The notes under the pieces: generated by a model
Database searches by the model: none
What the model saw: only the letters and a program-made list of their open reading frames with translations
What the model was told of the DNA's origin: nothing
Shown here: one piece after another, positions 22,895 to 34,429 of the stretch
Numbering within the stretch: position 1 is the first letter of the stretch
Layout: each line of letters begins with the position of its first letter
NCBI RefSeq assembly: GCF_004766315.1
Contig: NZ_PVSN01000074.1
Coordinates: 1 to 43,673 of the forward strand
Source of the DNA: Weissella confusa
Lineage (GTDB): Bacteria; Bacillota; Bacilli; Lactobacillales; Lactobacillaceae
Length of the DNA: 43,673 bases
Reading direction: 5' to 3'
Position numbers and translations under genes: made by a program

Positions 22895-25800
22895 TTATTG
22901 TTCATCTTCCTTCTTTTTTGTTGGCAAGAAGAACCATCCAAGGAACATACTGAACAACAAAACAGTTGCAAGTGTAAATGGTTGAAAGTTCCAATCACCA
23001 CTAAATCGACCAGCTAGATAGTCTGGACGATCCCAGAATCCACTACGAGCATCATTAGTCTTCGTTTCATCATCCGACTTAATAATGCGGTCTTGGATGC
23101 GAGCACCACGGGTTGCCTTACCTTCAGCCAACAAACGTTGACCAACATAAGCTGCAACACCTTGGACTGGTGCTTGCGTTGGCAATTGCTCACCAACTTG
23201 AGTTGCCACCGCTTCAGTCGCTTGTGCAATACCTGATACTTGGGTTGGCAATACAACCGTCTCAGTAACCGTGTATGGCAACATCGCTGTTTGTGGTACT
23301 GATTGACCACTACCCAGCGCTTGAACGATTGTCGCCGTCGTTGAAAGACCATTAGCAATATCCTGTGCTTCACGCAAAAGTTGTTCTGCACGTTGCGTTG
23401 CTTGGTTACCAACAACTTGGTCAACACCAATTTGGTTCGTTGCTGCGTCGATTTGAGCTGGCGTTTCCGCTGTCTCAATTGCTACCAACTGAGCACGAGC
23501 ATCTTCAAGGGCTGATTGCACCTTGTTCAATTGATCCTTGGCTTCAGCCAACTTGTCAGCAAGTTCTTGATTACCAGGATGGTTGTTAACCAAATCTTGC
23601 AATTGATCCACAATATCTTGAACACGAGAAGCATCATCACGCAACTCGTTAATCTTGTCGCGAACAGCATCTTCTGCTTCTGACTTGGCATCTGCCATAT
23701 CATCAGCAACCGCCTTCTTAGCGTCAGCGACATCCTTATCTGCCGCCTTAACCGCATCGGTTGCCTTTTCACCAGCTTCTTGGGCGACATCATTGATTGC
23801 CTTAGCATCATCAGCTGTCTTAGCTTGGTTAACATCGATTAATTGATCAACAATCGTGTCCTTGGCATCCTTTGCGTCAGCCAATTGTTGCTTGGCATCA
23901 TCCAACGCCTGTTGAACCTCAGGTGTATTTGGATGATCCTTCGCCAATTGCGTCAACTCATCAATATCCTTCTGAATTTGCTTGATTTCATCATCAACAC
24001 GGTCCAATTGTTGTTGGATCGCATCCTTGGCCGCTTCCTTAGCATCAGCCAGATCATCTACTGCCGTCGTCTTAGCATTCGCCAAGTCTTGGTCAGCTTG
24101 CTTACGATCAACATCAGCAGCCGTTGTCTTATCAGCAATGTCATCAGACAAATCAGAAACTTCAGCCAAAGTTGTGGCTTGAGCCAGAGCGTCCTTGTCA
24201 GCTTGCGCATCCTTATAACGCCCCTGCGCCTCAGTCAATTGCTTATTGGCATCAGCCAACAAATCGGCAATCAATGTATCATCTGGATTCTTCGCTGCAA
24301 TATCCGTCAATGTTGCGACATCATCATTGATGTTTGCCAATGAGTCTTCGATAGTAGCAATGTTATCCGCAATCGACTTGTCAGCTGCATCCTTAGCTGC
24401 CGCCAAGTTTTCGTCACTCTTCGTTTGCGCGTCCTTAACGTCCTGGTCAGCCGTCGTCTTGGCTGTGTCGGCCGTCGCTTCAGCTGTTTCAGCCGTTGAC
24501 TGCGCTGTTGCCACATCGGCTGGAATCTTGGCATCGTTAACGGCTGCCAATTGGTCTTGCGCATCTGACAAAGCATCTTCAGCCGTCGTCAATTGGTTTT
24601 GTGCATCCGCCAACTTATCCGCAATTTCAGTGTCATCCGGGTTCTTCGCTACCAAATCCTTCAAGTCCGCAATGTCCTTATTGATGGCCACGATGTCATC
24701 CGTGATGTTGTCGATTGACGTATTGATGGCCGGTCTTAGCTGCCGCTTGGTCAGCTGCCAAATCCTTGGCGGCTTGTACTTGGGCATCCGTCAAATCGTT
24801 ATCCGCCGTCTTTTGCGCCGTTGCTGCGTTTGAAACTGCCTTATCAGCAATTGCCTCTTGGGCAGCAACATCAGCCAACGTTGTTTGACTGTCGATAGCA
24901 TCCTTTGCGTCTTGTGCTGCTGTTTGGGCGGCTTGGGCATCCGTCAAACGCTCTTGTGCGTCTGCCAAGTCTTGGGCAATTTGATCATTCGTTGGATTAT
25001 CCTTGGCAATTTTCTCCAAATCAGCGATATCTTGCTCAATTTGCAAAATATTGTCACCAATCGTTACCAATTGTTCCGTGATTTGGTCCGTGGCTGCTTC
25101 CTTAGCTGCTGCCAAGTTCTCAGCACTCTTCGTTTGTGCGTCCGTCAAATCTTGATCCACATTTGTTTGTGCCGTCGTACCAGCCGCCTTATCGGTTGCC
25201 GCTTGATCAACCAAGTCTTGCACATCGGCCATTGTTGTTTGGTTAGCAACATCAGCCAATTGCGTCTCCGCGTCAGCCTTAGCCGCTTGGGCATCCGTCA
25301 ATTATTCCTTCGCATCAGCCAACTTTTGCGCAATTTCACTATCATCAGGATTCTTAGCCGCGATATCCGTCAATTGCGTGATGTCATCCGTAATCTTTGT
25401 GATGTTATCCGTAATTGACGCAATGTCTTGGTTAATCGTATCTGTCGCTGTCTCCTTAGCGTTGGCTAGGTTTTCAGCATGCTTGTCTTGGGCATCGACC
25501 AACGCAGCAGCGGCATCCTTTTGGGCCGTGTCAGCAGTTGTACCAGCTGTCGTTACCTTTTCTTCAGCTGCCGCCACTTCTGCAGGTGTCGTTGCATCAG
25601 CAATCTCCTGCAATTGATCTTGCGCCGTCGTCAACGCTGTCTTAGCATCCGTCAAATCTTGTTGTGCCTTAGCCAAATCAGCCGCAATTTGCGTATCGTC
25701 AGGATTCTTAGCCACCAAATCCTTCAAGTCAGCGATATCATCATTAATGGCATTGATATCATCTTGAATGCCTGAAATCGTTTGGTTAACAGCCGTCTTT

Positions 25801-28800
25801 GCAGCTGTTTGGTCAGTTAGCAAATCTTCTGCTGCGGCATCCTGTGCTTGCTTCAAATCAGTATCCGCTTGCGTATTCGCACCATCGGCACTCTTAGCAG
25901 CGTCAGTGGCGGCATCAACTTGGTCTTGGACCTCGGCCAACGTTGTTTGATCATCAAGCGCATCCATTGCTGCTTGGGCATCCGCCTTATCTTGCTCAGC
26001 CTGGGCAAATTGGTCCTTGGCATCAGCAAGCTTGTCGGCAATTTCCGTGTTAGTTGGATTATCCGTCGCAATTTGCGTCAACTCGTCAATGTCCTTATTG
26101 ATGGCTGCAATGTTGTCATCAATCGCCGTCAATTGGTCATCGATTGTCACCTCAGCTTGTGCCTTGGCATCCGCCAAATTATCAGCACTTTGCTTTTGGG
26201 CATCTTCAACGTCAGTTTGCGCTTGGTTTTCATTCTCTTGAACTTCGGAAACTTGATCAGCTGCGTCAGCCACTACATCGGCAACATCAGCCAACGTCGT
26301 TTGATCCTTAACCTTATCCAAATCAGACTGTGCTTGCGTCTTGGCCGCTTCGGCTTCATCCAATTGCGTTTGCGCGTCATCCAACAATCCCGCAATCTTC
26401 TCATCATCTGGATTCTTATCAGCCAAATCTTGCAACGTCGCAATATCATCGGTGATGTTCTTGATGTTGTCATCAATCGTCGCGATGTTATCCGTAATCG
26501 TCGTCTCAGCCTGTGTCTTTGCGTCCGCCAAGTTTTGGTCAGACTTTGTTTGAGCGTCCGTCACATCTTGTGCTGATGCTTCAGCTGCCTGAGTTGCCGT
26601 GTCACCATCAGCTGTTGCTTGATCACGAGCAGCTTCGACTTCAGCTGGCGTCGTTGCATTTTCGATAACCGACTTTTGACTCGTCGCATCAGTCAATGCA
26701 TCTTGCGCCGTCTGCAATTGTTCCTTCGCATCAGCCAACTTATCCGCAATCTCAGTATCATCCGGATTCTTAGCGGCAATATCCGTCAATTCGGCAATGT
26801 CATCATTGATATCAGCAATTTGATCCTTGATATTGTCGATTGTGTTATCAACTGCCGTTTGCGCAGCTGCTTGGTCTTCAGCCAAATCACCACTGGCTTG
26901 AGCCTTGGCGTCCGCCAAATCTTGATCAGCCGCCTTACCAGCCGTATCAGCATCACTAACGGCGTCTGTTGCAACTTGCTCTTGCTCAGCAACGTCAGCC
27001 AATGTCGTTTGTGAGTCAATGGCATCCAATGCCTTTTGGGCGTCGTCCTTAGCTGTTTCAGCGGTCGTCAATTGCTCCTTGGCATCAGCCAACTTATCCG
27101 CAATCACCGTGTTATCAGGATTATCCGTCGCAATTTTCTCCAACGCTGCGATATCGTCGTTAATCTTAGCGATATCATCATCGATGCTTGTGATTTGGTC
27201 AGTAATCGCTGCCGTCGAATCCTCCTTGGCATCGGCCAAGTTGCTATCTGATTGCGTTTGCGCATCCGTCAAATCACCTTGGGCATTTGTCAAAGCATCC
27301 GCTGCGGCCTTTTCATCAGCCGTACCAGCGTCAACTTGATCCTGCACATCAGCCAATGTCTTGGCGTCATCAACCGTATCCAATTGGTTTTGAGCATCCG
27401 TCAAAGCGTCCTGAGCATCCGTCAACTGTTGTTGCGCATCTGCTAGCTTATCAGCAATGTCTTGGTCATCAGGATTGTTATCGGCAACTTGTTGCAATTG
27501 GTCAACGATATCCGTAATCGACTTAACATCATCGGTGATTGCATCGACGTTATCTTGCAATGACTCCTTGGCGGCCGTCTTCGCATCGGCCAAGTTGCTA
27601 TCTGATTGCGTTTGTGCATCTGTCACATCCTTGTCAGCCGCTGCTTGGGCAGTATCACCCGCTGTCGCTGCTTCAGTCGCCTTATCTTGCGCAGCCGTCA
27701 CTTCAGCCGGCGTATCAGCATTTTCAATGGCTGCCTTTTGATCAGTTGCCGTCGACAAAGCATCTTGCGCATCAGCCAATTGTTGCTTTGCATCCGCCAA
27801 CTTGTCGGCAATCGTTGTGTCGTCAGGATTATTGGCTGCAATATCCGTCAATTCGGCAATATCATCATTAATTTGATCAATGTTGTCGTTAATGTCGCTA
27901 ATCGCTTGATCAACTGCGGTTTGTGCAGCCGCTTGGTCAGTTGCCAAATCAGAAGCTGCCAAGTCCTTCGCATCGGCCAAATCCTGGTCAGCTTGGTCCT
28001 TGTTACCAGTCGTTGAGGTTACGGCATTCGTCGCAATTTGCTCTTGTGCATCAACATCAGCTGGCGTTGCAGCACTATCAACAGCCGTCAACGCATCTTG
28101 GGCGGCCTTTTGAGCCGTCTCAGCTTCAGTCAATTGTTGTTGCGCATCCGCCAACTTGTCCTGAATCGTCGTGTTATCAGGGTTATCTGCTGCAATTTGC
28201 GTCAATTCAGCAATATCGCTGTTAATACCATCGATATTCTTTTGGATTGTCTCCAAATCAGCATTAATCGCGTTCTTGGCGTTTGTTTGCGCATCAGTCA
28301 AGTTTGCCACTGCTTGTTCGTCAGCTGTCTTTTGATCAGCTTGCGCATTCTCCAAATCTTGTGCTGCCTTATCAGCGTCTGTTTGACCCGCATCAACTGC
28401 TGTCTGGACATCAGCCAGCGTCGTTGCGTTATCAGCATTATCCTTTTGCGTTTCAGCATCGGCCAATTGTGTCTTGGCATCCGTCAATTGTTGCTTTGCA
28501 TCAGCCAACGCATCAGCAATCACTGTATCGCCAGGATTGTCGTTTGCCGTTTGCTGCAAGTCATCAACAATCGTTTGGATATCGTCAATGTTCGACGTGA
28601 TATCTGCAATGTTTTGATCCAGTGCCGTCTCAGCCGTTGCTAATTGGTCCTTGGCATCGGCCAACTTATCAGCGATGTCTTGGTCATCTGGGTTCTTAGA
28701 TGCGATATCTTCCAATGCCTTAATGTCATCTTGAATATCACCAATTTGGTCTTCAATTGTTGAAATCGTTGAATCAACCGTCTTTTGCGCAGCCGCTTGG

Positions 28801-31800
28801 TCAGCAGCCAAGTCAGAGGCTGCTGCCGTTTGAGCATCGGCCAAATCATCCGCCGCTGTCTTTGCATCTGTATCAGAAGTGCTCTTGGCAGCATCGGCAG
28901 CATCAGTTTGCGTTTGCACATCAGCAATTGTCGTTTGATCAGCAATCGCATCCTTGGCAGCTTCAGCAGCTTCCTTTTGCGCTTGGGCATCGGCCAACTG
29001 CGCTTCAGCATCCTTCAACTTGTCAGCAATTGTTGTATTGTCTGGGTTATCAGTCGCGATTTGCTTCAAGTCATCAACATTGCTTTGAATGCTATCGATA
29101 TTATCTTGAATGTCCGCAATGTCTGCATCGATTGCTGTCTCGGCAGCTGTCTTAGCATCTGCCGAGTTATCCGCCGACTTATCAGTTGCCGTGTCCAATT
29201 GTGTTTGCGCATCCGTCACAGCCTTATCAGCTGCGGCTTGATCAGCTTGGGAGGCATCAGTAATCGTCGTCACATCTGCCAACGTCTTCGCATCATCAAC
29301 TGCCGCCAATTGGTCTTGTGCATCTGCCAAAGCATTGTCAGCAATCGTCTTTTGATCTTCAGCATTTGCCAAAGCATCAGCAATCGCCGTATCACCAGGA
29401 TTCTTATCAACCAAATCTTGTAGTGATTCGATTGTATCTGCAATCGCTGCTTGGTCCTTTTCGATTTGATCAATATTTGCTTGAATGTCCGTCTTGGCTT
29501 CAGCTTGCGCATTGGTCAAGTTATCCTCAGATTGAGATTGTGCAGCCGTCACATCCGTACTTACAGCATCAGCCGCTGCCTGGGCGACATCCTCATCCTT
29601 TTGACCTTGCGTTGTCAAAGCATCAACACCCGCTACGGTCGTTGCAGAATCTACAGCCTTCAATTGTGCCTCGGCATCCGTCAAAGCGTTATTAGCAATC
29701 GTTTGTTGTGCCTGAGCATCAGCCAACTTATCCGCAATCTCTTGATCATCAGGATTGTTGTCCGCCAGCGTTTGCAGCATTGCGACGTCTGATGCGATTT
29801 GTGCCACGTCTTCGTTGATAGCGTTGATGTTGTCTTGGATGGCATCCTTGGCAGCTTCTTGAGCGGCCTTCAAGTTGGCATCGCTCTTAGCTTGGGCAGT
29901 CGTCACGTCTTGTGCTGACTGCGTGCCAGCCGCTTCAGCATCGGTTTGATCACCGGCTGCAACTGCCGTAACTGCCGTAACAGCAGCTGGCGTCGTTGTA
30001 TCAGCAATCGCTTCCTTTTGCGCTTGTGCGTCTGTCAACGCTGCGTTGGCGTTATCCAATTGCTTCTGCGCATCAGTCAATGCATTTGCAATATCCGTGT
30101 CACCAGGGTTGTTATCCGCCAACGTTTGAATCGTGGCGATATCCTGTGTGATTTGGTCAATTTGATCTTGAATAGCTGCGATGTTGCTATCAACCGTGGT
30201 TGTTGCTGCCTCTTGGGCAGCCTTCAAATCAGCTGCTGCCAAATCCTTTGCGTCAGCTAGGTCCTTGTCAGCTGCTGTTTGTGCTGTGTCTGCAGTAGTC
30301 GTTGCCATTGTCGCAGTGTCTTCCAAAGCCGTTACGGCTGCTACTGTGGTTGCCGCATCAATGGCCGCTTGCGCATCCTTGATAGCTGTTTGTTGCGTTG
30401 TTGCTGTTGTCAATTGATTCTTGGCATCAGCCAACTTCGCTTGGATTTCATCATTATCTGGATTATCAGCTGCAATCTGCGTCAAAGCAGTGATATCGTC
30501 ATTGATTTGCGCAATGTTATCCGTCACTTGCGTCAATTGATCACCAATTGCGGTTTCGGCAGCTGATTTTGCGGCTGCCAAATTAGCGTCAGCCTTCTTT
30601 TGCGCATTCTCCAAATCAGTTGTTGATTGTGTCGTTGCATCAGTAATTTCACCTGCAGCGGCCGTCGCAGCATCACGTGCTGCCTGCACCTCTGCTGGCG
30701 TTGTTGCATCTTGCGCATCCGTTGCTGCTTGTGCCAACGCTGTCAATTGATTATTTGCTGTCGTTAATTGTGTCTGCGCATCATCTAACGCAGCCTGAAT
30801 ATCCGCATCCCCAGGATTATCATCGAGCAATTGTTGGATGGCATCAATATTTGATTGAATCGTCTTGATGTTAGCATCTGCATCATCAAGTTGTTGTTGA
30901 ATTGCCGTTGCAGCAGCTGCCTTATCATCCGCAAGCACCTTTTCAGCTTCAGCTCGAGCCGCCGTTACCGCATCATTTGCAACAACCAGCATACCTTGCA
31001 CATCCTTACCAGCCGCATTAACCGCCGTTTGTTGGGCGATAACCGCTTGCACTGACGTCAAATCCGGCACTTCTTGGGCAGCCGTATCAACCGTCACCTG
31101 TGCGGCTTTGGCATCTGCCAACGCCTTTTGTGCATCGGCCAACGCTGTCGCAATTGTTGTATTACCTGAGTAATCCTTAGCTAATTGCTCCAATGCGGCC
31201 ACGTCGTCAGCCATCGTGTTCGTGGCCGTCGTATTGTCACTCGTAACCGCAGTCGCAGCAGACGTTGCAGCTTCCTTAGCCAAGGCCAAGTTTGACGCCG
31301 CACGCGTTTGTGCATTCGCCAAATCAGTATCAGCGATTTGTTGCGCTGATGCCGCAGCTGCACTGTTTTGATCAGTACCAACTACAAGATTGTTGGCATC
31401 TGCCATCGACATCGTGCCACTATTCAAACTTTCAAGGGCCGTTTGGGCTTGTGAGAGCACCGTCTGCGCATTCGTCAAACGCGTCTTAGCATCAGCCAAC
31501 CAGTTGGCGATATCTGTGTCGTTAGGATTGTCCGCCGCGATTGCCTCAAGTTGCGTAATGTCACTCTGAATTTGGGCAATGTTGTTGTTAATCGAGTCAA
31601 TATTAGCTTGAACGCGCTTCTTTTGCGCATCCAATACTGCAGCATTGTAGGCTGCCAATGCCGTTTGATAATCGGCCAACGTTTGCGCATTATTTACAGC
31701 CGTCAATGCATCTTGCACTGATTGATCACTTGCAACAACACCGGCATCTTGTGGCGTGTCTTCATACGCAACTGTGTGCGCAATGTTGTCTGAACCAAAA

Positions 31801-33989
31801 CTACCAGCAGCAATTGATGTCGCCTTGTTACCATCAACGAATGATACCTTGCCGTCTTGCTGCTTGATGCTTTGTTCGGCATAATCCGTGAACGCATTCT
31901 GATTAACAACATCCGTTGACCCGTCTGGGTACGTCGTGGTCATGTTAACGGCCTTTTGAGCGTATGCGACCGTGAAACTTGGCACGGCCAATGCACCGGC
32001 ACTAGTCATGTTGAAGGCACCAACAATCGTGTACGTGCCATCACCGTTGTCCTTGTAGTACATTGACTTCGTTGAATCGGTATCCAACACTGTTCCGTCA
32101 CTAGCCGTAATCTTAGCCGTAAATCCATCTGGCACCTTAATCGTGTTCGCTGAATAAGCCCCGTCTGTGACACCAGTCAAAGACGTTGCAGAACCACCGA
32201 TAGCCGTTGAAAGTGCCGTCTTTCCGGCATCATTCAACCCATCTGGTTGTGTATAGCTAATAGTTGCTGTTTGAGCCGCTGGCGTCAATTGGACGCAGAC
32301 TGTCTTATCAGATGATCCAAATGTTGCTGATGACAGGTCAGCACCGAGCTTGGTCGTGAGCCCCGAATCTGAATAAACGCCCGATACAGCACCGGTATAT
32401 CCAACCTTCGTTGCGTTTGACAAAGCTGTCGTATAGTCAGCATAATCCGCTGCAGCCGTTGCTTTTTGGCCATCATAATTCGTACCAGCCGTTCCAAGTT
32501 CAACAGAAGGCACGGTTGAAATAACCTTACCGTTCTGGTCAACGAAGACCGTCGGCAGCTTGGAATTCTTGGCATATTGCACGTTAATAATGTTGTTAGC
32601 ATCCGTATCAGAAACCGTCAACGGCTCAGTTGTTGATTTCGATGTACCATACGTAGTTCCAACATACGTGTACCCAGAAATAGTCGGTGCCGTAAATGTG
32701 TGGGCCGTGCCAGTTGGGTTCGTTGATGCACCAGAAGTCACCATTGCCAATGTATCGTTGACGTTAGACTTGATTTTAGTACTAGTGGAAAGCGTGTTAC
32801 CCGACTTGTCTTGGTAATTCACAGTTGTGTCAGCTGTTGGCAACGTTAGGTTAAACGACTTAATCGTGACACCTTTTTGAGAATACTTAGATCCGTCGGC
32901 AGCTTTAAATCCTAATGACATCGTAGAATTCACGCCATCAGTAATCGTTATAGTTTTAGTAGCTGAGTACGAACCATCATCGGCTTTAATCGTTAACGTT
33001 CCGACACCATTCGAATAGGTATACGTCGCCGTCATAGGTGCTTCTAGGTTAGAATCAGATGCCCCATTCCAGGTTGAACTCGTTGAAGCCGATGAACCGT
33101 CAAATCCCATCAACCCGCCAGAACCACCATTTGAAGCTGTGAATGAAGGATAACTATCTGACGATGATACTGCTTGCAACGTCCCTGATGAATTAGTCGT
33201 ACGGAACCCAGCTACTTGTGTTCCATCCGAGCCACTTAACAGCACACCTCCATCCGTTGGATTAACAATGTTCGATGAATCCCCATCGTTTTTCCAAAAA
33301 TCAATCCCCCACTCAACGGCATTTGGGATACCCTTAGCACCTGTTTCAGAATCACTTCCAATTCCAAGTTGTCCACCGGCTCCACCGGTAGTTCCTAACG
33401 CGCCCGGTGCAATCGGCGCAAGCACCATTCCCAAGAAATCTCCAGCTCCATTGGAAGCACCAAATCCACCACTTCCACCAGTGTTATACTTCGTCAAGTT
33501 CAAATTGAACTTCATTGTCCAACCTGCAGTCATATCGAGTTGCTTGTTAAACGCAATAGCACCTTGCTGACTGCCTGATGCTCCAGACGTCAAAGATGTA
33601 AAGGTTGCGCTTCCGCTACCAAGCTTTCCGTTAAGAGATCCCGAAGCATTAGTCGCCGAACCTGACAACGTAAAGTTCGACGTCACCTGTTGTTGCGTTG
33701 ACGTGAACGCGTGGTTTCCCCCATTCGCGTCCGTCACAGCATTAACCGCATCAGCCGAAGCTGAGCGCGTCTCAAATAAGATATCCCCAATATTTGTAAT
33801 TGGCGACGAACTCTTCTTCACTTTCACTGATGAGCGTGGTTCGTTGTTACCAGTCTCATTTTGAATTTCATCAACAACTTCCGGACCAACAATACTTGCC
33901 CCAACTGTCAGTGCAGTCATCCCCGCGATAACCCACGCGGATCTCTTTTTCGGCGTTTCTGACGCCTTTGCAAATTCGTTTTTATTCAT
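22895..33989 (-). pseudogene. Giant lectin-like repeat surface protein, broken by a stop and a frameshift
   Basis: One gene of about 3,698 codons if two lesions are repaired. ATG 33989 follows GAGGCGG; a GTG at 34010 is less likely. Residues 17-35 form a hydrophobic export signal. Residues about 75-385 look like an L-type lectin domain (NAVEWGIDFWKNDGD, DFLGMVLAP), then a MucBP-like stretch (TVNYQDKSGNTLSTSTKI), further beta-rich segments to about 790, then about 24 repeats of 118 residues and a C-terminal membrane helix (FTLATVLLFSMFLGWFF) with tail KKKEDEQ. No LPXTG. Codon 2896 (25302-25304) is TAA where E-Q-L repeats predict CAA. At about 24730 an extra G (AAGACCGGCC for AAGACCGCC) shifts the frame, after which it is open to 22895. 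Probable role: adhesion to host or food glycans (inference). As read, translation gives 2,895 residues without anchor. Confidence 0.85.
23450..31650 (-). repeat. About 24 tandem 118-residue (354-bp) repeats
   Basis: Each unit has the anchor NP-D/G-D-x-x-IADKLADAKxQL, then an Ala/Asp/Gln helix, TTLADV or TTPAEV, a second helix ending DLADAK, and DNIxxIxxDIxxLxxIA before the next anchor. Two adjacent units counted by hand are both exactly 118 residues between anchors. Twenty-four anchors were counted over the broken gene. One unit near 28650 is much shorter (anchor followed by ETALDQNIADITSN), a likely recombination product. The two ends of the array are more divergent than the middle. Confidence 0.88.
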
Positions 33990-34179
33990 TGTTTCCGCCT
34001 CAATAGTCACTCAATATTTTTGTGTATACTCAACCCTAAGAATTTCGATACTTTCCCTACCTTGAATAATACGGGGCTGGTTTTTCTTTTCAGTGATAGA
34101 AAACAGAATTAAAGTGGTTAAATTTTTGTCCTTATCGCGTGAGCAAATTTCTTGACATCTCTGAAAGTTCCTTATTGAA

Positions 34180-34208
34180 TTGCAAGATGTTCACATTTCG
34201 CCTATAAT
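34180..34208 (+). promoter_or_regulatory. Promoter of tRNA-Cys
   Basis: TTGCAA (34180-34185), 17-nt spacer, TATAAT (34203-34208), 34 nt before the tRNA. A TTGACA at about 34152 is too far upstream to be its -35 box. Confidence 0.85.
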
Positions 34209-34242
34209 ATGTATTCGTGGTATAAAACTTTAAATATATTTT

Positions 34243-34313
34243 GGTAGTGTAGCCAAGTGGTAAGGCACCGGTCTGCAAAACCGCCATCGCGGGTTCGATT
34301 CCCGTCACTACCT
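34243..34313 (+). tRNA. tRNA-Cys(GCA)
   Basis: 71-nt tRNA: acceptor GGTAGTG/CACTACC with discriminator U, D arm GCCA..AGGC, anticodon loop CTGCAAA giving GCA, T loop GTTCGATTC. The outer anticodon-stem pair 27:43 is C-C, a mismatch; the other four pairs are sound. CCA not encoded. It lies alone on the plus strand between two giant minus-strand genes. Confidence 0.94.
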
Positions 34314-34320
34314 CTAAAGA

Positions 34321-34366
34321 AAAGACCCAATCGGAAGTGTCGCTCCGATTGGGTCTTTTCTTTTTG
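34321..34366 (+). terminator. Terminator of tRNA-Cys
   Basis: AAAGACCCAATCGGA pairs with TCCGATTGGGTCTTT, followed by TCTTTTT, 8 nt after the tRNA. Confidence 0.9.
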
Positions 34367-34379
34367 TCGTGAAATTAAA

Positions 34380-34420
34380 ACAAGCTCCCGAGAAATCATT
34401 TTGAGATCTCAGGAGCTTAT
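34380..34420 (-). terminator. Terminator of the Ala/Ser-repeat giant gene
   Basis: On the minus strand AAGCTCC-t-GAGA pairs with TCTC-g-GGAGCTT around a 13-nt loop, then GTTTTAATTT. On the plus strand ATTTTTAT follows, so it may also act as back-up for tRNA-Cys. Confidence 0.85.
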
Positions 34421-34429
34421 TTTTATCGT

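Noticed and set aside
9694-25304. TAA might be read as glutamine (recoding), since both in-frame stops replace CAA
   Set aside because: Many intact genes in the window end in TAA with terminators right after, so TAA is a normal stop. Two mutations or errors explain the data more simply.
23843-30868. Long plus-strand open frames opposite the giant lectin-repeat gene
   Set aside because: They lack RBSs, encode Leu/Ile/Arg-rich low-complexity sequence and follow the 354-bp repeat of the other strand; they are shadows of the codon bias there.
23450-31650. Regularly spaced repeats as a CRISPR array
   Set aside because: The period is about 354 bp, repeats are diverged and coding, and there are no short identical repeats with unique spacers and no cas genes.
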